Assembly (NCBI RefSeq): GCF_014653695.1
Contig: NZ_BNAR01000001.1
Location: forward strand, 434,001 to 498,000
Reading direction: 5' to 3'
DNA: 64,000 nucleotides
From: Lentzea cavernae
GTDB lineage: Bacteria; Actinomycetota; Actinomycetes; Mycobacteriales; Pseudonocardiaceae
The translations under genes were made by a program, and so were the position numbers. The notes beneath the pieces are model-generated. The model saw nothing but the letters and a program-made list of their open reading frames with translations. It was not told the DNA's origin and ran no database searches. This document shows, piece by piece, positions 8,014 to 16,816 of the stretch (position 1 is its first letter; the number at the start of each line of letters is the position of its first letter).

Positions 8014-10233
8014 GACCAGCACTCCCCCGCGCTGCACGAACGACGCCGGCAACCACGGCTGCTCGACCTTGCGACCGTTCCACCGCGTCTCCTGCACGTG
8101 CACGCCCGGTGTTCCCGTCGCCAGAACCGTGATGTTCTTGGCGGTGATCCTGGCCTTCGGGAACATCGGGCTGGAAAGGTGCAGTTCGGCGCTGCTCGGC
8201 GTGCGCGGGTACAGGCCCAGGGCGGCGAAGACGTACCAGGCGGACATCGTGCCGAGGTCGTCGTTGCCGGGCAGGCCGGACGGACCGGTCCTGTAGACCA
8301 GGCGGGCCATGGCGCGGACGGTCTCCTGGGTCTTGCGGGGCTGGCCCAGCTCGTTGTAGATCCACGGCGTGTGGATGCCGGGCTCGTTCGTCGGGTCGTA
8401 CCGCAGGGCGTCACCGCCGGTCGCCCACGAGCCGTCCGCGCGCTTGAAGAACCCGTCGAGCCTGGTGGCGGCGGCTTCCGGCCCGCCCATGGCGTCCGCC
8501 AGGCCCTGGACGTCGTGCGGCACCATCCACGTGTAGGTGGCGCTGCTGCCCTGCGCGAAGCCCTGGTCGGAGGCCGGGTTGAACGGGGTCACCCAGGTGC
8601 CGTCGGCCTTGCGGGCCTGCTGGTACCCGGTGGCCGGGTTGAAGGTGTTGCGCCACCAGCCCGCGCGCTCCTGCATCTCCGGGTTGGGACGGCCGAGCGC
8701 GCGACCGAGGTCCGCGAGCGCCTGGTCGGCGACGGAATCCTCGAGCGTCTCGGCGGCGCCGCCCCAGCAGTGGCAGGTGTCGTGCGGGGCGTATCCGAGG
8801 CGCATGTACTCGGCGAGGTTGGGGCGCTGGCCCTCGCACTGGCCCGGGCAGCCCTTGTCGGACAGGCCGTCCGGGTGCGGGACGGTGGCTTGGCGCAGCA
8901 ACGAGTCGTAGGCGGCGTTGACGTCGAAGTCCCTGGCGCCCATGGCGTACATGCCCGCGATGGCCGGGGCGGACGGGTCGCCGGTCATGACGTGCGTCGG
9001 GCCGGTGATGTGGACCCAGCGGTCCCAGACACCGCCGTTCTTGCGCGAGATCTCCAGCAACGACTGGGCGAAGTCGCTCGCGACGTCCGGTGCCAGCAGC
9101 GCCAGGAGCTGGGTGTGGGCGCGGTACTGGTCCCAGCCGGAGAAGTTGCCGTACCGGGTCTTCCCGCCGGCGTCGCTGATCACGTTGGGCTGCAGGAAGG
9201 TGTGGTAGAGCGCGGTGTAGAAGATCGTGCGCTCGTCCGCGGTCCCGCCGGTGATCTCGACCGCGCGCAGCTGCTTCGCCCAGGCCTTCTTCGCCTCCGC
9301 CGCGACGTCTGCCACGCTCGCGCGCTTCGGGATCTCCGCGGCGAGGTTGCGCTTGGCGGCGTCGAGGCTGGTGTAGGAGATGCCGACGCGCATGCGCACG
9401 TCCTTGTCCGCGAAGGACACGTACCCGCCGGACCCCTTGCCCGCGCGGGCGCTCCCGGTCAGGTAGCCCTCGCCGCCGGTCGCGTGCGTCGTCCCCGGCC
9501 TCAGCTCGCTGTCGACCCACGTGCCGTAGTTCGCGATCGGGCGGTCGAACGACGCCGTGAAGTGCAGGCGGTAGTAGGTCTTCTGGTTGTTCGTGCCGCC
9601 GTTCGCGCGCCGGCCGCAGAACGCGCCGGTGAGCACCGAACCGGACACGCTGCCGGTCGCCGGGTCGATCGTGATGTCGGCGTCCTCGCTGCCGTTGAGC
9701 GAGTTCGAGGTCCGGAACAGCAGCGAACCGTTGACGGGGAAGGTGAACTCGCCGATGCCCGCGCGGGTCGTCACGGACAGGTCCGCCGTGGCGCCGGACT
9801 TCAGGCCCACCCGGTAACGACCGGCCTCGGCCTTCTCGTCGGCGTGCGAGAAGTCGCTCGCGAAGATCTGGTCCTTGGTGTCCGCCGTCGGCGACGAGGT
9901 GATCTCCCCGACGTGCGGCATGATCGGGACGTCCCCCGCGGCGCCGGGGTGGCAGCCCGCGCCGTTGACGTGCGTGAGGCTGAAGCCCCGCACTCGCGTG
10001 GCGTCGTAGGCGTACCCGTTGGCGGCGCCCGTGTTCGTCTGGTCGCCGCGGGTCGACGTGGGGCTCCACGAGATCATCCCGAACGGCCGCACGGCGCCCG
10101 GATAGGTGTTGCCGCCGCCCGCCGAACCGATCAGCGGGTCGACGTACCGGGTGTCGTCTCTCACCGCCGCACCAGCGGGAGTCGCCAGCGCGGCGGTGAG
10201 GACAGTGACCAGGAAGACCGGGAGCGCTCTCAC
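7996..10233 (-). CDS. Secreted glycoside hydrolase family 92 (alpha-mannosidase)
   Basis: The 745-residue product has a signal peptide (MRALPVFLVTVLTAALATPAGA) and then RYVDPLIGSAGGGNTYPGAVRPFGMISWSP, the N-terminal block of GH92. GTSWSP-type and (D)E-rich C-terminal blocks follow, including NDDLGTMSAWYVFAALGLYP, where the conserved acidic/metal-site residues of the family lie. GH92 enzymes are calcium-dependent exo-alpha-mannosidases acting on mannans and N-glycans. The length matches the family. It is convergent with the MFS gene and sits 21 bp after a secreted protein gene on the same strand. Secretion means it works outside the cell, probably on yeast or plant mannosyl glycans. Confidence 0.9.
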   Translation of the reverse strand: MRALPVFLVTVLTAALATPAGAAVRDDTRYVDPLIGSAGGGNTYPGAVRPFGMISWSPTSTRGDQTNTGAANGYAYDATRVRGFSLTHVNGAGCHPGAAGDVPIMPHVGEITSSPTADTKDQIFASDFSHADEKAEAGRYRVGLKSGATADLSVTTRAGIGEFTFPVNGSLLFRTSNSLNGSEDADITIDPATGSVSGSVLTGAFCGRRANGGTNNQKTYYRLHFTASFDRPIANYGTWVDSELRPGTTHATGGEGYLTGSARAGKGSGGYVSFADKDVRMRVGISYTSLDAAKRNLAAEIPKRASVADVAAEAKKAWAKQLRAVEITGGTADERTIFYTALYHTFLQPNVISDAGGKTRYGNFSGWDQYRAHTQLLALLAPDVASDFAQSLLEISRKNGGVWDRWVHITGPTHVMTGDPSAPAIAGMYAMGARDFDVNAAYDSLLRQATVPHPDGLSDKGCPGQCEGQRPNLAEYMRLGYAPHDTCHCWGGAAETLEDSVADQALADLGRALGRPNPEMQERAGWWRNTFNPATGYQQARKADGTWVTPFNPASDQGFAQGSSATYTWMVPHDVQGLADAMGGPEAAATRLDGFFKRADGSWATGGDALRYDPTNEPGIHTPWIYNELGQPRKTQETVRAMARLVYRTGPSGLPGNDDLGTMSAWYVFAALGLYPRTPSSAELHLSSPMFPKARITAKNITVLATGTPGVHVQETRWNGRKVEQPWLPASFVQRGGVLVSRLEG

Positions 10234-10254
10234 GTCCCGGACACTAACCGGGTT

Positions 10255-10863
10255 TCAGTAAACGCAGGGTGGCCGGTACCCGTCGACTTTCAGGCTCTGG
10301 AACTCCAGGTCGTTCTTCGTGTTGCCGACGAACACCAGGCCACGGGCGTCGGCGAGCGCGTCGGCGAGCGGGTAGGACGGCTTGCCCAGGGCGGGCAGAT
10401 ACGTCCAGTCCTTCGTCTTGAAGCTGAAGAACCGCTTCACGAGCTTGCCGCCGGTGGACGGGATCTTCGTGACCCACTTGTCGCCGCCGCTCCAGAACTC
10501 CGCAGGACGCAGCTGGACGTGGAGGTCGTTGGTGGCGCGGTAGGTCATCCAGAAGCCGCGCGAGTCGGACAGGTCCGCCTGCGCCTCGAACTCGTTGCCG
10601 AGCCACACGACCATGACGGCCCAGTCGTCGGCCAGGAACTTGATCTTCGCGGTGTGGTCGTGCCGTCCCTTGGGCACGAGGATGCTGCCGGTCGCGGGTT
10701 CCGTGGCACCCTCACCACTGGCGATCCACTGCTGGTACCGGTCGATGGACGGGGTGGCGCACTCGCGGCCGTGCGAGGCGTCGGCGACCGCTGTCGAGCC
10801 GAGGGTGAACAGCAGCGCGTACGCGATCACCGCGACGCGGCCGAACGTCGATTTCAGGCGCAT
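10255..10863 (-). CDS. Secreted protein of unknown function, possible carbohydrate-binding fold
   Basis: The 202-residue protein has a signal peptide (MRLKSTFGRVAVIAYALLFTLGSTAVADA), then a beta-rich mature part containing FEAQADLSDSRGFWMTYRATNDLHVQLRP and paired cysteines (REC near the start, PPCVY at the end). The alternating pattern resembles galactose-binding-like or CBM-type jelly rolls, but no family is recognised. It is followed closely by the GH92 gene on the same strand, so the two may be co-transcribed and the protein may help bind glycans. A good promoter precedes it. Confidence 0.7.
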   Translation of the reverse strand: MRLKSTFGRVAVIAYALLFTLGSTAVADASHGRECATPSIDRYQQWIASGEGATEPATGSILVPKGRHDHTAKIKFLADDWAVMVVWLGNEFEAQADLSDSRGFWMTYRATNDLHVQLRPAEFWSGGDKWVTKIPSTGGKLVKRFFSFKTKDWTYLPALGKPSYPLADALADARGLVFVGNTKNDLEFQSLKVDGYRPPCVY

Positions 10864-10878
10864 CCAGCGGACCGTAGC

Positions 10879-10901
10879 GGAAATTGGTATAAACCATTTC
10901 C
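10879..10901. promoter_or_regulatory. Near-perfect inverted repeat in divergent promoter region
   Basis: GGAAATTGGT-ATAA-ACCATTTCC is a dyad with one bulged T, and its core is TGGT-ATAA-ACCA. It overlaps the predicted -10 box of the minus-strand secreted-protein gene, a position suited to a repressor. No regulator gene lies next to it. Confidence 0.45.
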
Positions 10902-10916
10902 GTTGACGGTTGACAA
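10888..10916 (-). promoter_or_regulatory. Predicted sigma-70-type promoter for 10255-10863 gene
   Basis: Read on the minus strand: -35 TTGTCA (10916-10911), 17-bp spacer, -10 TTTATA (10893-10888). This is unusually close to consensus for this DNA and ends about 25 bp before the ATG at 10863. Confidence 0.55.
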
Positions 10917-10973
10917 CGGTCTCACTTGGTTACCTGGACAGCGGATTGTGAGGCCTTCCCGCGAGGGCCCACA

Positions 10974-12440
10974 GTGAGCGCCGTGCAGCCTGCCAGATGC
11001 ATCGCATTCATAGGTGTCGTAACGGTTTTCGCCCTCCAGCTGACCACTCCGGCGATCGCGTCGGACGACTGCTCCCCCACCGTCGACGAGCGGTCGTTCG
11101 CCTCCGCCCGCGAACTCCGCTCCCTCAACTCCACCGTGGCCGGGTTCGGCGTCCGCGCGACCGGCAGCCCGGCCCACAACCGCCTGATCTCGTGGCTCGA
11201 ACGCCGCGTGGACCGGCTCCCGGGCGTGTCCGTGCGGTCCGAGAGCTTCGCGATCCAGCGCTGGCGACCGGGTCCCGGTTTCCTGCTCTCGGACGGCCTC
11301 GTGCCGGTCGCCGGCGCGATCCCCTACTCCGATCCCGGTGTGCGCTCCGGCTCGTTGGTCCGCCTGCCCGCCGGCACGCCGATCACCGCCGGCAACGCGC
11401 GCGGCAAGGTCGTGCTGCGCGACTTCCCGGCTCTCGACCGCGGCTACCTCGCCGAACCGCTGCTCGACGCGGACATGGTCGACGCGGGCAAGGCCGGTGC
11501 CGCCGGTGTCGTCGTCGCCTTCCCCTTCCCGCACGAGCAGGTGAAGGGCTACTGGGACCCGCACCTCGGCACCCACTACCGCCTGCCGGGCGTGTTCATC
11601 GGCTCCGACGCGGCTTCGAGGCTGGTTCCAGGCACGCACACGACGATCGGCGTGGTGGCCGGACGCGCACCGGCCACCACCCGCTCGCTGATCGCCACGC
11701 TGCCCGGCCGCAGCAGCGAGAAGATCGTCCTCGACACCAACACCGACGGCGTGGGCTGGGTGCAGGAGAACGGCACCGTCGCACTGCTGGCGCTCGCCGG
11801 GCACTTCGCCCGCCTGCCACTGCGGTGCCGGCCGCGCACGATCGAGTTCGTCTTCGCGACCGGCCACCTGCACCGCCCGGCGGAGGGCAGCGAGTTCCGC
11901 GCCCGTGCGCTCGACGCCGAGTACGACTCGGGTTCCGTCGCGTTCGCGTTCGTCCTGGAACACCTCGGCACGCGGGAGTTCCTGCCCCGGAACGGCTCTC
12001 TGCACCCGACCGGCCTGGCGGAGCCCTCGGGCTGGTTCGCGGGCAGTCCCGTGCTCTCCCGGACAGCCGCGGCGGCACTGGCCGGGCGTGCGGTGGACCG
12101 CACGTTCGTCCTGCCCGGCAGTGATCCGCCGGTGCCGGGCCGGGTGCCGCCGCAGTGCTCGTTCGGCGGCATCGGCACGCACTTCCACTCGCACCTGATC
12201 CCGACGATGGCGATGATCTCCGGGCCGTGGACGCTGTGGGCGCCCTCGTTCGGCGCCCAGGCCGTCGACCACGACCGCATGCGCGCCCAGGTGCTGGCCG
12301 CCGGTGACGCGATCACCGCGCTGGCCCCGCTGCCCCGCGACCAGATCGCCGGGCCGTACCTCGAGCAGCGGCAGGCCCGCGCGGCCGGCGCACCGACCTG
12401 TTCGCACGACCTGCCGCCGGAGTGGGCGCCTAGAAGCTGA
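10974..12440 (+). CDS. Secreted M28-like/PA-domain protein, possibly degenerate peptidase
   Basis: The 488-residue protein starts at GTG with a signal peptide (AFIGVVTVFALQLTTPAIAS). An N-terminal ATGSPAHNRLISWLERR region and a middle part resembling a protease-associated insert (VRLPAGTPITAGNARGKVVLRDF) lead to a segment similar to zinc M28 aminopeptidases: KIVLDTNTDGVGWVQENGTVALLALA and TIEFVFATGH. In active M28 enzymes the first metal ligand is a His in an HxD pattern. Here the equivalent appears as DTNTDG, so metal binding may be altered. The start is placed at GTG 10974, just before the signal peptide. The peptidase call is tentative. Confidence 0.6.
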   Translation: MSAVQPARCIAFIGVVTVFALQLTTPAIASDDCSPTVDERSFASARELRSLNSTVAGFGVRATGSPAHNRLISWLERRVDRLPGVSVRSESFAIQRWRPGPGFLLSDGLVPVAGAIPYSDPGVRSGSLVRLPAGTPITAGNARGKVVLRDFPALDRGYLAEPLLDADMVDAGKAGAAGVVVAFPFPHEQVKGYWDPHLGTHYRLPGVFIGSDAASRLVPGTHTTIGVVAGRAPATTRSLIATLPGRSSEKIVLDTNTDGVGWVQENGTVALLALAGHFARLPLRCRPRTIEFVFATGHLHRPAEGSEFRARALDAEYDSGSVAFAFVLEHLGTREFLPRNGSLHPTGLAEPSGWFAGSPVLSRTAAAALAGRAVDRTFVLPGSDPPVPGRVPPQCSFGGIGTHFHSHLIPTMAMISGPWTLWAPSFGAQAVDHDRMRAQVLAAGDAITALAPLPRDQIAGPYLEQRQARAAGAPTCSHDLPPEWAPRS

Positions 12441-13191
12441 TCAACGCCTGGATGGGGAGGTGGTCGGTCGGGAACTGGCCGTCGCGGTGGAACGTGTTGA
12501 TCGCGGCGGCCTCGACGGTGGCTCCGCGCGTCAGGATCCAGTCGATGCGCGGGCCGTCGGGGATCAGCGGGCCGAAGCCGTGGAACGTCCCGTACGCCGG
12601 GGTGGTCTGCGGCCCGGCGAGCCACGTGTCGGTCAGTTCGGCCGTCAGCACGGTGTAGGGCGGTGAGCCGGGGACGTCGTTGAAGTCGCCGGTCAGCACG
12701 ACCGGGAGTTGCTGGGCGTGGAGGCGGTCGCGGACGACCTCGGCGCTGCGCAGGCGGGCGTTCGCCGACTCGTGGTCGAAGTGCGTGTTGACGGCCACGA
12801 ACTGCTTGCCCGTCTCGCGGTCCGCGAACCGGACCCACGTGACCATGCGGATCACGTTGTTGCCCCAGGACCTGGAGCCCACGAGCTTCGGCGTGTCGGA
12901 CAGCCACTCGTGGTCGAACTCCAGCGGTTGCAGCCGCCGGGTGTCGAAGAAGATCGCCATGAACTCGTCGTGGCTGCCGCCGTGCCGGCCCACGCCGATC
13001 CAGTCGTACTGGTCGGGCAGGTCGTGCGCCACATCGCTGATCTGTCCATACAGGCCTTCTTGCGTGCCGATCAGTGCCGGCAGCTCCTGCCGCAGGAACT
13101 CCGCCATCACAGGACGCCTGGTCGGCCACGAGTTCGGCTCGACGGTCGAGGCGAACCTCAGGTTCAGGGACATCACGCTCAAGGTCGACAC
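12430..13191 (-). CDS. Endonuclease/exonuclease/phosphatase (EEP) family protein
   Basis: The 253-residue protein has the EEP superfamily layout: SVMSLNLRFAS (Asn), IGTQEGLYGQI (catalytic Glu), VVLTGDFNDVPGSPPY (Asp/Asn pair), IDWILTR and FPTDHLPIQALI (Asp-His). Compact members of this type act as phosphodiesterases on nucleic acids, inositol phosphates or lipids. There is no signal peptide, so it is probably cytoplasmic. The GTG at 13191 lacks a strong ribosome-binding site; the internal ATG seven codons on is an alternative. A stem-loop at 13205-13240 separates it from the gene upstream. Confidence 0.83.
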   Translation of the reverse strand: MSTLSVMSLNLRFASTVEPNSWPTRRPVMAEFLRQELPALIGTQEGLYGQISDVAHDLPDQYDWIGVGRHGGSHDEFMAIFFDTRRLQPLEFDHEWLSDTPKLVGSRSWGNNVIRMVTWVRFADRETGKQFVAVNTHFDHESANARLRSAEVVRDRLHAQQLPVVLTGDFNDVPGSPPYTVLTAELTDTWLAGPQTTPAYGTFHGFGPLIPDGPRIDWILTRGATVEAAAINTFHRDGQFPTDHLPIQALISF

Positions 13192-13204
13192 CTGGACCAG
13201 GGTT

Positions 13205-13240
13205 GCACAGGCCCGACCTGTTTTCAGGTCGGGCCTGTGC
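13205..13240 (-). terminator. Strong stem-loop terminator after the EF-G-like gene
   Basis: A perfect 16-bp stem (GCACAGGCCCGACCTG and its complement) with a TTTT loop lies 7 bp past the stop of the 13247 gene. There is no T-run, as is usual in actinomycetes. Confidence 0.8.
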
Positions 13241-13246
13241 CACTGG

Positions 13247-15232
13247 TTACGCGGGCGCGTAACCAGTCGGCGTGCTCGTGAACGAGCCGCGGCCCTGCGT
13301 CCGGCTGCGCAAGCGGGTCACGTAACCGAACATCTCCGCCAACGGCACGCTCGCCGTCACCACCGTCGCACCGGGCCTGGCGTCCGAGCCGAGGATGCGG
13401 CCCCGGCGCGTGGCCAGATCACCGAGCACGCCGCCGAGGTACTCCTCCGGCACGGTGACCGCGACCTCGGCGATCGGTTCGAGCAGCGTCATCGCGCCGG
13501 CCTTCAGCGCGTCGCGCAGCCCGAGCCGTCCCGCCGTGCGGAACGCCATCTCCGACGAGTCCTTGACGTGCGTGGACCCGTCGGTGAGCGTCACCCGCAC
13601 ACCGGTCACCGGGTGGCCGAGGGGTCCCTCGGCCAGCGCGTCCCGGCAGCCCTGTTCGACCGCGCGGACGAACTCCTGCGGCACGCGCCCGCCGGTGACG
13701 GCCGAGCGGAACTCGAAACCCGTCTCCAGCGGTTCGGTGCTGATCACGATGTGAGCGAACTGGCCCTGCCCTCCGTCCTGCTTGACGTGCCGGTAGACGA
13801 ATCCCGTGACGCCCGTGGCGACGGTCTCGCGGTACGAGACGCGCGGCCGTCCCATGGTGATCTCGATGCGGTACAGCGTGCGCGCCTTCTCCACCGAGAC
13901 CTCCAGGTGCAGCTCGCCCTGGCCGGACAGCACGGTCTGACCGGTCTCCGGGTCCGTCCCGAACCGCAGGGACGGGTCCTCGTCGACCAGGTGCGCCAGC
14001 GCTTCGGTGAGCCGGGCGTTGTCCGCGCTGGTCCGCGCTTCCACCGCCACCGACACGACCGGGTCGGCCGACACCGGGGGTTCGAGCAGCAACGGTGCGT
14101 CCGGCGCGCACAGCGTCGTCCCGGTGCGGGCCGACTTCAGCCCGACCAGCGCGACGATGTCCCCCGCGACGGCCTGGTCGACCGGCGTGTGCCGGTCGGC
14201 CTGGACGCGCAGGATGCGCCCGATGCGTTCGTTGCGGCCCGCCACCTGGACCGTGTCTCCCTTGTGGAGGGTGCCCGAGTAGACGCGGACGTACGCGAGC
14301 CGTCCCGTGGAGGTGGCGTTCACCTTGAACACCAGCGCCGCGAACGGCGCCTCCGGGTCCGGCTCCCGTTCCTGGCCGTCGACGCCGCGCACCGCCGGAA
14401 CGTCCACAGGGGACGGCAGGTACGCGATCACCGCGTCCAGCAACGGTTCGACGCCCCGGTTGCGGTACGCCGAGCCGCACAGCACGACCGTCGCCTGACC
14501 GCTCCGGGTCAGCTGCCGCAGCGCGTTGACGAGCGTCTGTTCGGACAATCCTCCTGCGAAGAACTCCTCCAACGCCTCGGGGTGCAGTTCCGCGACCGCC
14601 TCCTCCAGCAGGCGACGGCGCCGTTGTGCTTCTGCCAGCAGCGTTTCCGGTACGGGCCCTTCGGTCATGCCTTCGTCCCAGATGAGCGCACGCATGCGCA
14701 CCAGGTCGACGACACCGCGGAACCCGTCCTCCACGCCGATCGGCAGCTGCACGACGAGCGGCACGGTGTGCAGCCTCACCCGGATCGACTCCACGACGTG
14801 GTCGAGGTTCGCGCCGGCTCTGTCGAGCTTGTTGACGAACGCGATCCGCGGCACGCCGTGCCGATCCGCCTGCCGCCACACGGATTCGCTCTGCGGTTCC
14901 ACACCGGCGACGCCGTCGAACACCGCGACCGCCCCGTCCAGCACGCGCAGGGACCGTTCGACCTCGTCGGCGAAGTCGACGTGCCCCGGTGTGTCGATGA
15001 GGTTGACGCGGTGCCCGTCCCAAGTGCAGGTCACGGCCGCGGCGAAGATCGTGATGCCGCGGTCGCGCTCCTGCGGGTCGAAGTCGGTGACAGTCGTGCC
15101 GTCGTGGACCTCGCCGCGCTTGTAGGTGCTGCCGGTCGCGAACAGGACTCGTTCGGTGAGCGTGGTCTTGCCCGCGTCGACGTGGGCGAGGATGCCGAGG
15201 TTGCGGACAGCGTTCAACGTGATGGTGCGCAT
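13247..15232 (-). CDS. Elongation factor G paralogue (translational GTPase)
   Basis: The 661-residue protein has G1 [15 protein letters not shown] (switch I), G3 DTPGHVDF, G4 NKLDRAGAN and G5 CGSAYRN. These are followed by EF-Tu domain 2, domain III ([13 protein letters not shown] region), domain IV and domain V ([20 protein letters not shown]). Motifs such as [25 protein letters not shown] are much closer to EF-G than to TetM/OtrA. It is slightly shorter than EF-G (about 700) and lacks str-operon neighbours, so it is a second copy (EF-G2-like) that may have a specialised ribosome task. A short leader ORF and hairpin precede it, suggesting translation-linked control. The start has only a weak AAAGG upstream. 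Confidence 0.87.
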   Translation of the reverse strand: MRTITLNAVRNLGILAHVDAGKTTLTERVLFATGSTYKRGEVHDGTTVTDFDPQERDRGITIFAAAVTCTWDGHRVNLIDTPGHVDFADEVERSLRVLDGAVAVFDGVAGVEPQSESVWRQADRHGVPRIAFVNKLDRAGANLDHVVESIRVRLHTVPLVVQLPIGVEDGFRGVVDLVRMRALIWDEGMTEGPVPETLLAEAQRRRRLLEEAVAELHPEALEEFFAGGLSEQTLVNALRQLTRSGQATVVLCGSAYRNRGVEPLLDAVIAYLPSPVDVPAVRGVDGQEREPDPEAPFAALVFKVNATSTGRLAYVRVYSGTLHKGDTVQVAGRNERIGRILRVQADRHTPVDQAVAGDIVALVGLKSARTGTTLCAPDAPLLLEPPVSADPVVSVAVEARTSADNARLTEALAHLVDEDPSLRFGTDPETGQTVLSGQGELHLEVSVEKARTLYRIEITMGRPRVSYRETVATGVTGFVYRHVKQDGGQGQFAHIVISTEPLETGFEFRSAVTGGRVPQEFVRAVEQGCRDALAEGPLGHPVTGVRVTLTDGSTHVKDSSEMAFRTAGRLGLRDALKAGAMTLLEPIAEVAVTVPEEYLGGVLGDLATRRGRILGSDARPGATVVTASVPLAEMFGYVTRLRSRTQGRGSFTSTPTGYAPA

Positions 15233-15284
15233 GGCTTTGATGCCTTTGGTGTCAAGGACTTGCGGGGTCAGCGCGATGACCCGG

Positions 15285-15304
15285 CGAACCCGCTCAGGGG
15301 TTCG
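15285..15304 (-). promoter_or_regulatory. Hairpin between leader ORF and EF-G-like gene (possible attenuator)
   Basis: On the minus-strand transcript CGAACCC-CTGAGC-GGGTTCG forms a 7-bp stem beginning immediately after the TGA of the leader ORF and 52 nt before the EF-G-like start. A ribosome stalled in the leader would cover or free this hairpin. The role is inferred from position. Confidence 0.4.
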
Positions 15305-15400
15305 TCAGACACTCCGGTGCCCGGCGCGCAGCGGGCGACCGGGGTGCGGGGACACGAGGATCACGTCGAAACGGGACGGGAGGATGACGGCGGTACGCAC
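15305..15400 (-). CDS. Possible 31-residue leader peptide upstream of EF-G paralogue
   Basis: The GTG at 15400 has AGGGGA about 7 nt upstream, a better ribosome-binding site than that of the main gene. It opens a 32-codon frame, VRTAVILPSRFDVILVSPHP then GRPLRAGHRSV, ending in TGA at 15305. It lies 72 nt before the EF-G-like start. Short, well-initiated ORFs before ribosome-protection or translation-factor genes often sense stalled ribosomes in actinobacteria. I do not recognise this peptide as a known leader. Confidence 0.45.
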   Translation of the reverse strand: MRTAVILPSRFDVILVSPHPGRPLRAGHRSV

Positions 15401-15473
15401 GGCCGGTCCCCTCTCGTCGTTCGGTGATGTTGATCGTGGAGTGTAGACGGATCTCCGTTGCGGGGGAACCGTT

Positions 15474-16103
15474 TTACGGAACCCGGCTCAAGAGCGCGCG
15501 AAGCTCGGCCGCGCTGGAACGCACAACCGGCCACAGCGGGTTGCGCGCCCAGTGGGCGGTCCCGGCCGTCTCGATGGTGTCGAGCAGCTCGCGCAACCCG
15601 GTCACGGCCTCCACTTCCCGCCGGTCGCGGAAGACCTCGCCGAGCCCGAGCGGCAGGTCCGGATCCACGACGTCGCGGATCGCGGACGCGCTCTCCCCGG
15701 CCATCAGCCGAGTCACGTCGCCGAAGAACTCCAGCCGCCTCTGCGGGCGCCGCACTCCGGCCCGCACGATGGCGTCCAGACCCCACCGGCCGGCGGCCTC
15801 CTCGGCCTCCTCCCGGGACTTCCACTGCCGGGGCTCGCCGCGCTCGCCCTGCTTGGTGAGCGCGCGGTGCACGGCCGGCTGGTAGACGCCGCGCACCCGG
15901 AAGTCCGCGAGGTGCGCCCGCGGCACGACCATCTGAGCCAACCGGCCGGGGGTGCCGCGATGCCGGCCGACGACCACGACCTGCTCCCCGCCGTCACCCC
16001 ACTGCGGCGGCAACACCCACGTCTTCGTGCCCGGCGAGAAGTGCTTGAGTCCGGTTGCGACGTTCGCGACCACGCACCACCCCAGCAGTTCGTCCACCGT
16101 CAC
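15474..16103 (-). CDS. Hypothetical cytoplasmic protein
   Basis: This frame gives 209 residues starting [21 protein letters not shown], continuing with [25 protein letters not shown], and ending in a charged helical region ([22 protein letters not shown]). Normal amino-acid composition and third-position GC bias support it as the real gene here. The middle part ([28 protein letters not shown]) is beta-rich. No family is recognised. The GTG at 16103 is the most family-like start, but no ribosome-binding site is evident; only 45 bp separate it from the divergent SGNH gene, so it may be leaderless. Confidence 0.65.
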   Translation of the reverse strand: MTVDELLGWCVVANVATGLKHFSPGTKTWVLPPQWGDGGEQVVVVGRHRGTPGRLAQMVVPRAHLADFRVRGVYQPAVHRALTKQGERGEPRQWKSREEAEEAAGRWGLDAIVRAGVRRPQRRLEFFGDVTRLMAGESASAIRDVVDPDLPLGLGEVFRDRREVEAVTGLRELLDTIETAGTAHWARNPLWPVVRSSAAELRALLSRVP

Positions 16104-16148
16104 AGTCTGAACCGGAACACCGCCGCCTCGCATGCCGTTTTCACAGGT

Positions 16149-16745
16149 ATGCGTCTGTGTTTGCTCGGCGACTCGATCGCCGCCGGAGTGGGCAGCACGC
16201 GCCGGGAGGACACGCTCGGCCCGTTGCTCGCCGAACGCCTGCGGAAGGCAGGACACCAGGTCGACCTCAGGGTGCACGCCGTCGCGGGCGCCCGCTCGGC
16301 CGACCTGCGCGGACAGGTGCGCGCGGCCGTGGCGAGCGGCGTCGACATCGCGGTGGTGGTGATCGGCGCGAACGACCTGACCAGGTTCGTCCCGGCCCAG
16401 GTCGGCGCGCAGCAGCTGCACGACGCGGTCGCCGACCTGCGCGCGGCGGGGGCCGAGGTCGTCGTCACCACGGCGCCGGACCTGAGCATCGTCTCGCACG
16501 TGCCGCCCGCCCTGCGCGACGCCGTGTCGACCGTGAGCCGCCAGTACGCCCAGGTGCAGCAGCAGGCCGTCATCCGGGCGGGTGGCGTGGTCGCCCACGT
16601 CGAACGCGCCGTCACGCCCCGGTTCGCCGCCGACCCCTCGCTCTTCGCCGCCGACCGCTTCCACCCGTCCGCCGCCGGTTACCGCGAGATCGCCGCCGCC
16701 CTGGCACCCGCCGTCGAGGCCGCCGCGGACCGAATGCACGCCTGA
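16149..16745 (+). CDS. SGNH/GDSL hydrolase (lipase/esterase type)
   Basis: The 198-residue enzyme carries all SGNH blocks: [12 protein letters not shown] (nucleophile Ser), [10 protein letters not shown] (Gly block), [11 protein letters not shown] (Asn block) and [10 protein letters not shown] (Asp-His). These hydrolases cleave acyl or acetyl esters. There is no signal peptide, so it is cytoplasmic. The ATG at 16149 follows ACAGGT and heads a protein of normal family length. It is followed after 71 bp by the xylose operon but separated from it by a promoter and operator. Confidence 0.85.
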   Translation: MRLCLLGDSIAAGVGSTRREDTLGPLLAERLRKAGHQVDLRVHAVAGARSADLRGQVRAAVASGVDIAVVVIGANDLTRFVPAQVGAQQLHDAVADLRAAGAEVVVTTAPDLSIVSHVPPALRDAVSTVSRQYAQVQQQAVIRAGGVVAHVERAVTPRFAADPSLFAADRFHPSAAGYREIAAALAPAVEAAADRMHA

Positions 16746-16749
16746 GCGA

Positions 16750-16778
16750 TTGCGATCAAGGCCGTGGCGTCGTACTGT
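16750..16778 (+). promoter_or_regulatory. Predicted promoter of the xylAB operon
   Basis: -35 TTGCGA (16750-16755), 17-bp spacer, -10 TACTGT (16773-16778). The start point would fall near 16785, next to the operator at 16788. Confidence 0.5.
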
Positions 16779-16787
16779 CCAGACTAA

Positions 16788-16802
16788 GTTCAAGCATTGA
16801 AC
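16788..16802. promoter_or_regulatory. Probable operator for the xylose ROK repressor
   Basis: GTTCAA-GCA-TTGAAC is a perfect 6-3-6 inverted repeat between the -10 box and the xylA ribosome-binding site, where a bound repressor would block initiation. The ROK repressor encoded third in this operon is the obvious ligand. Confidence 0.7.
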
Positions 16803-16816
16803 GAATGAGGTGGATG

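Noticed and set aside
13247..15232. Tetracycline ribosomal-protection gene (TetM/OtrA)
   Set aside because: Switch and domain IV motifs follow EF-G, not TetM/OtrA, so only a paralogue of EF-G is called.
16104..16793. Upstream extension of the minus-strand gene ending at 15474, up to 16793
   Set aside because: That part is antisense to the SGNH hydrolase with intact catalytic blocks. The hypothetical protein more likely starts at 16103.
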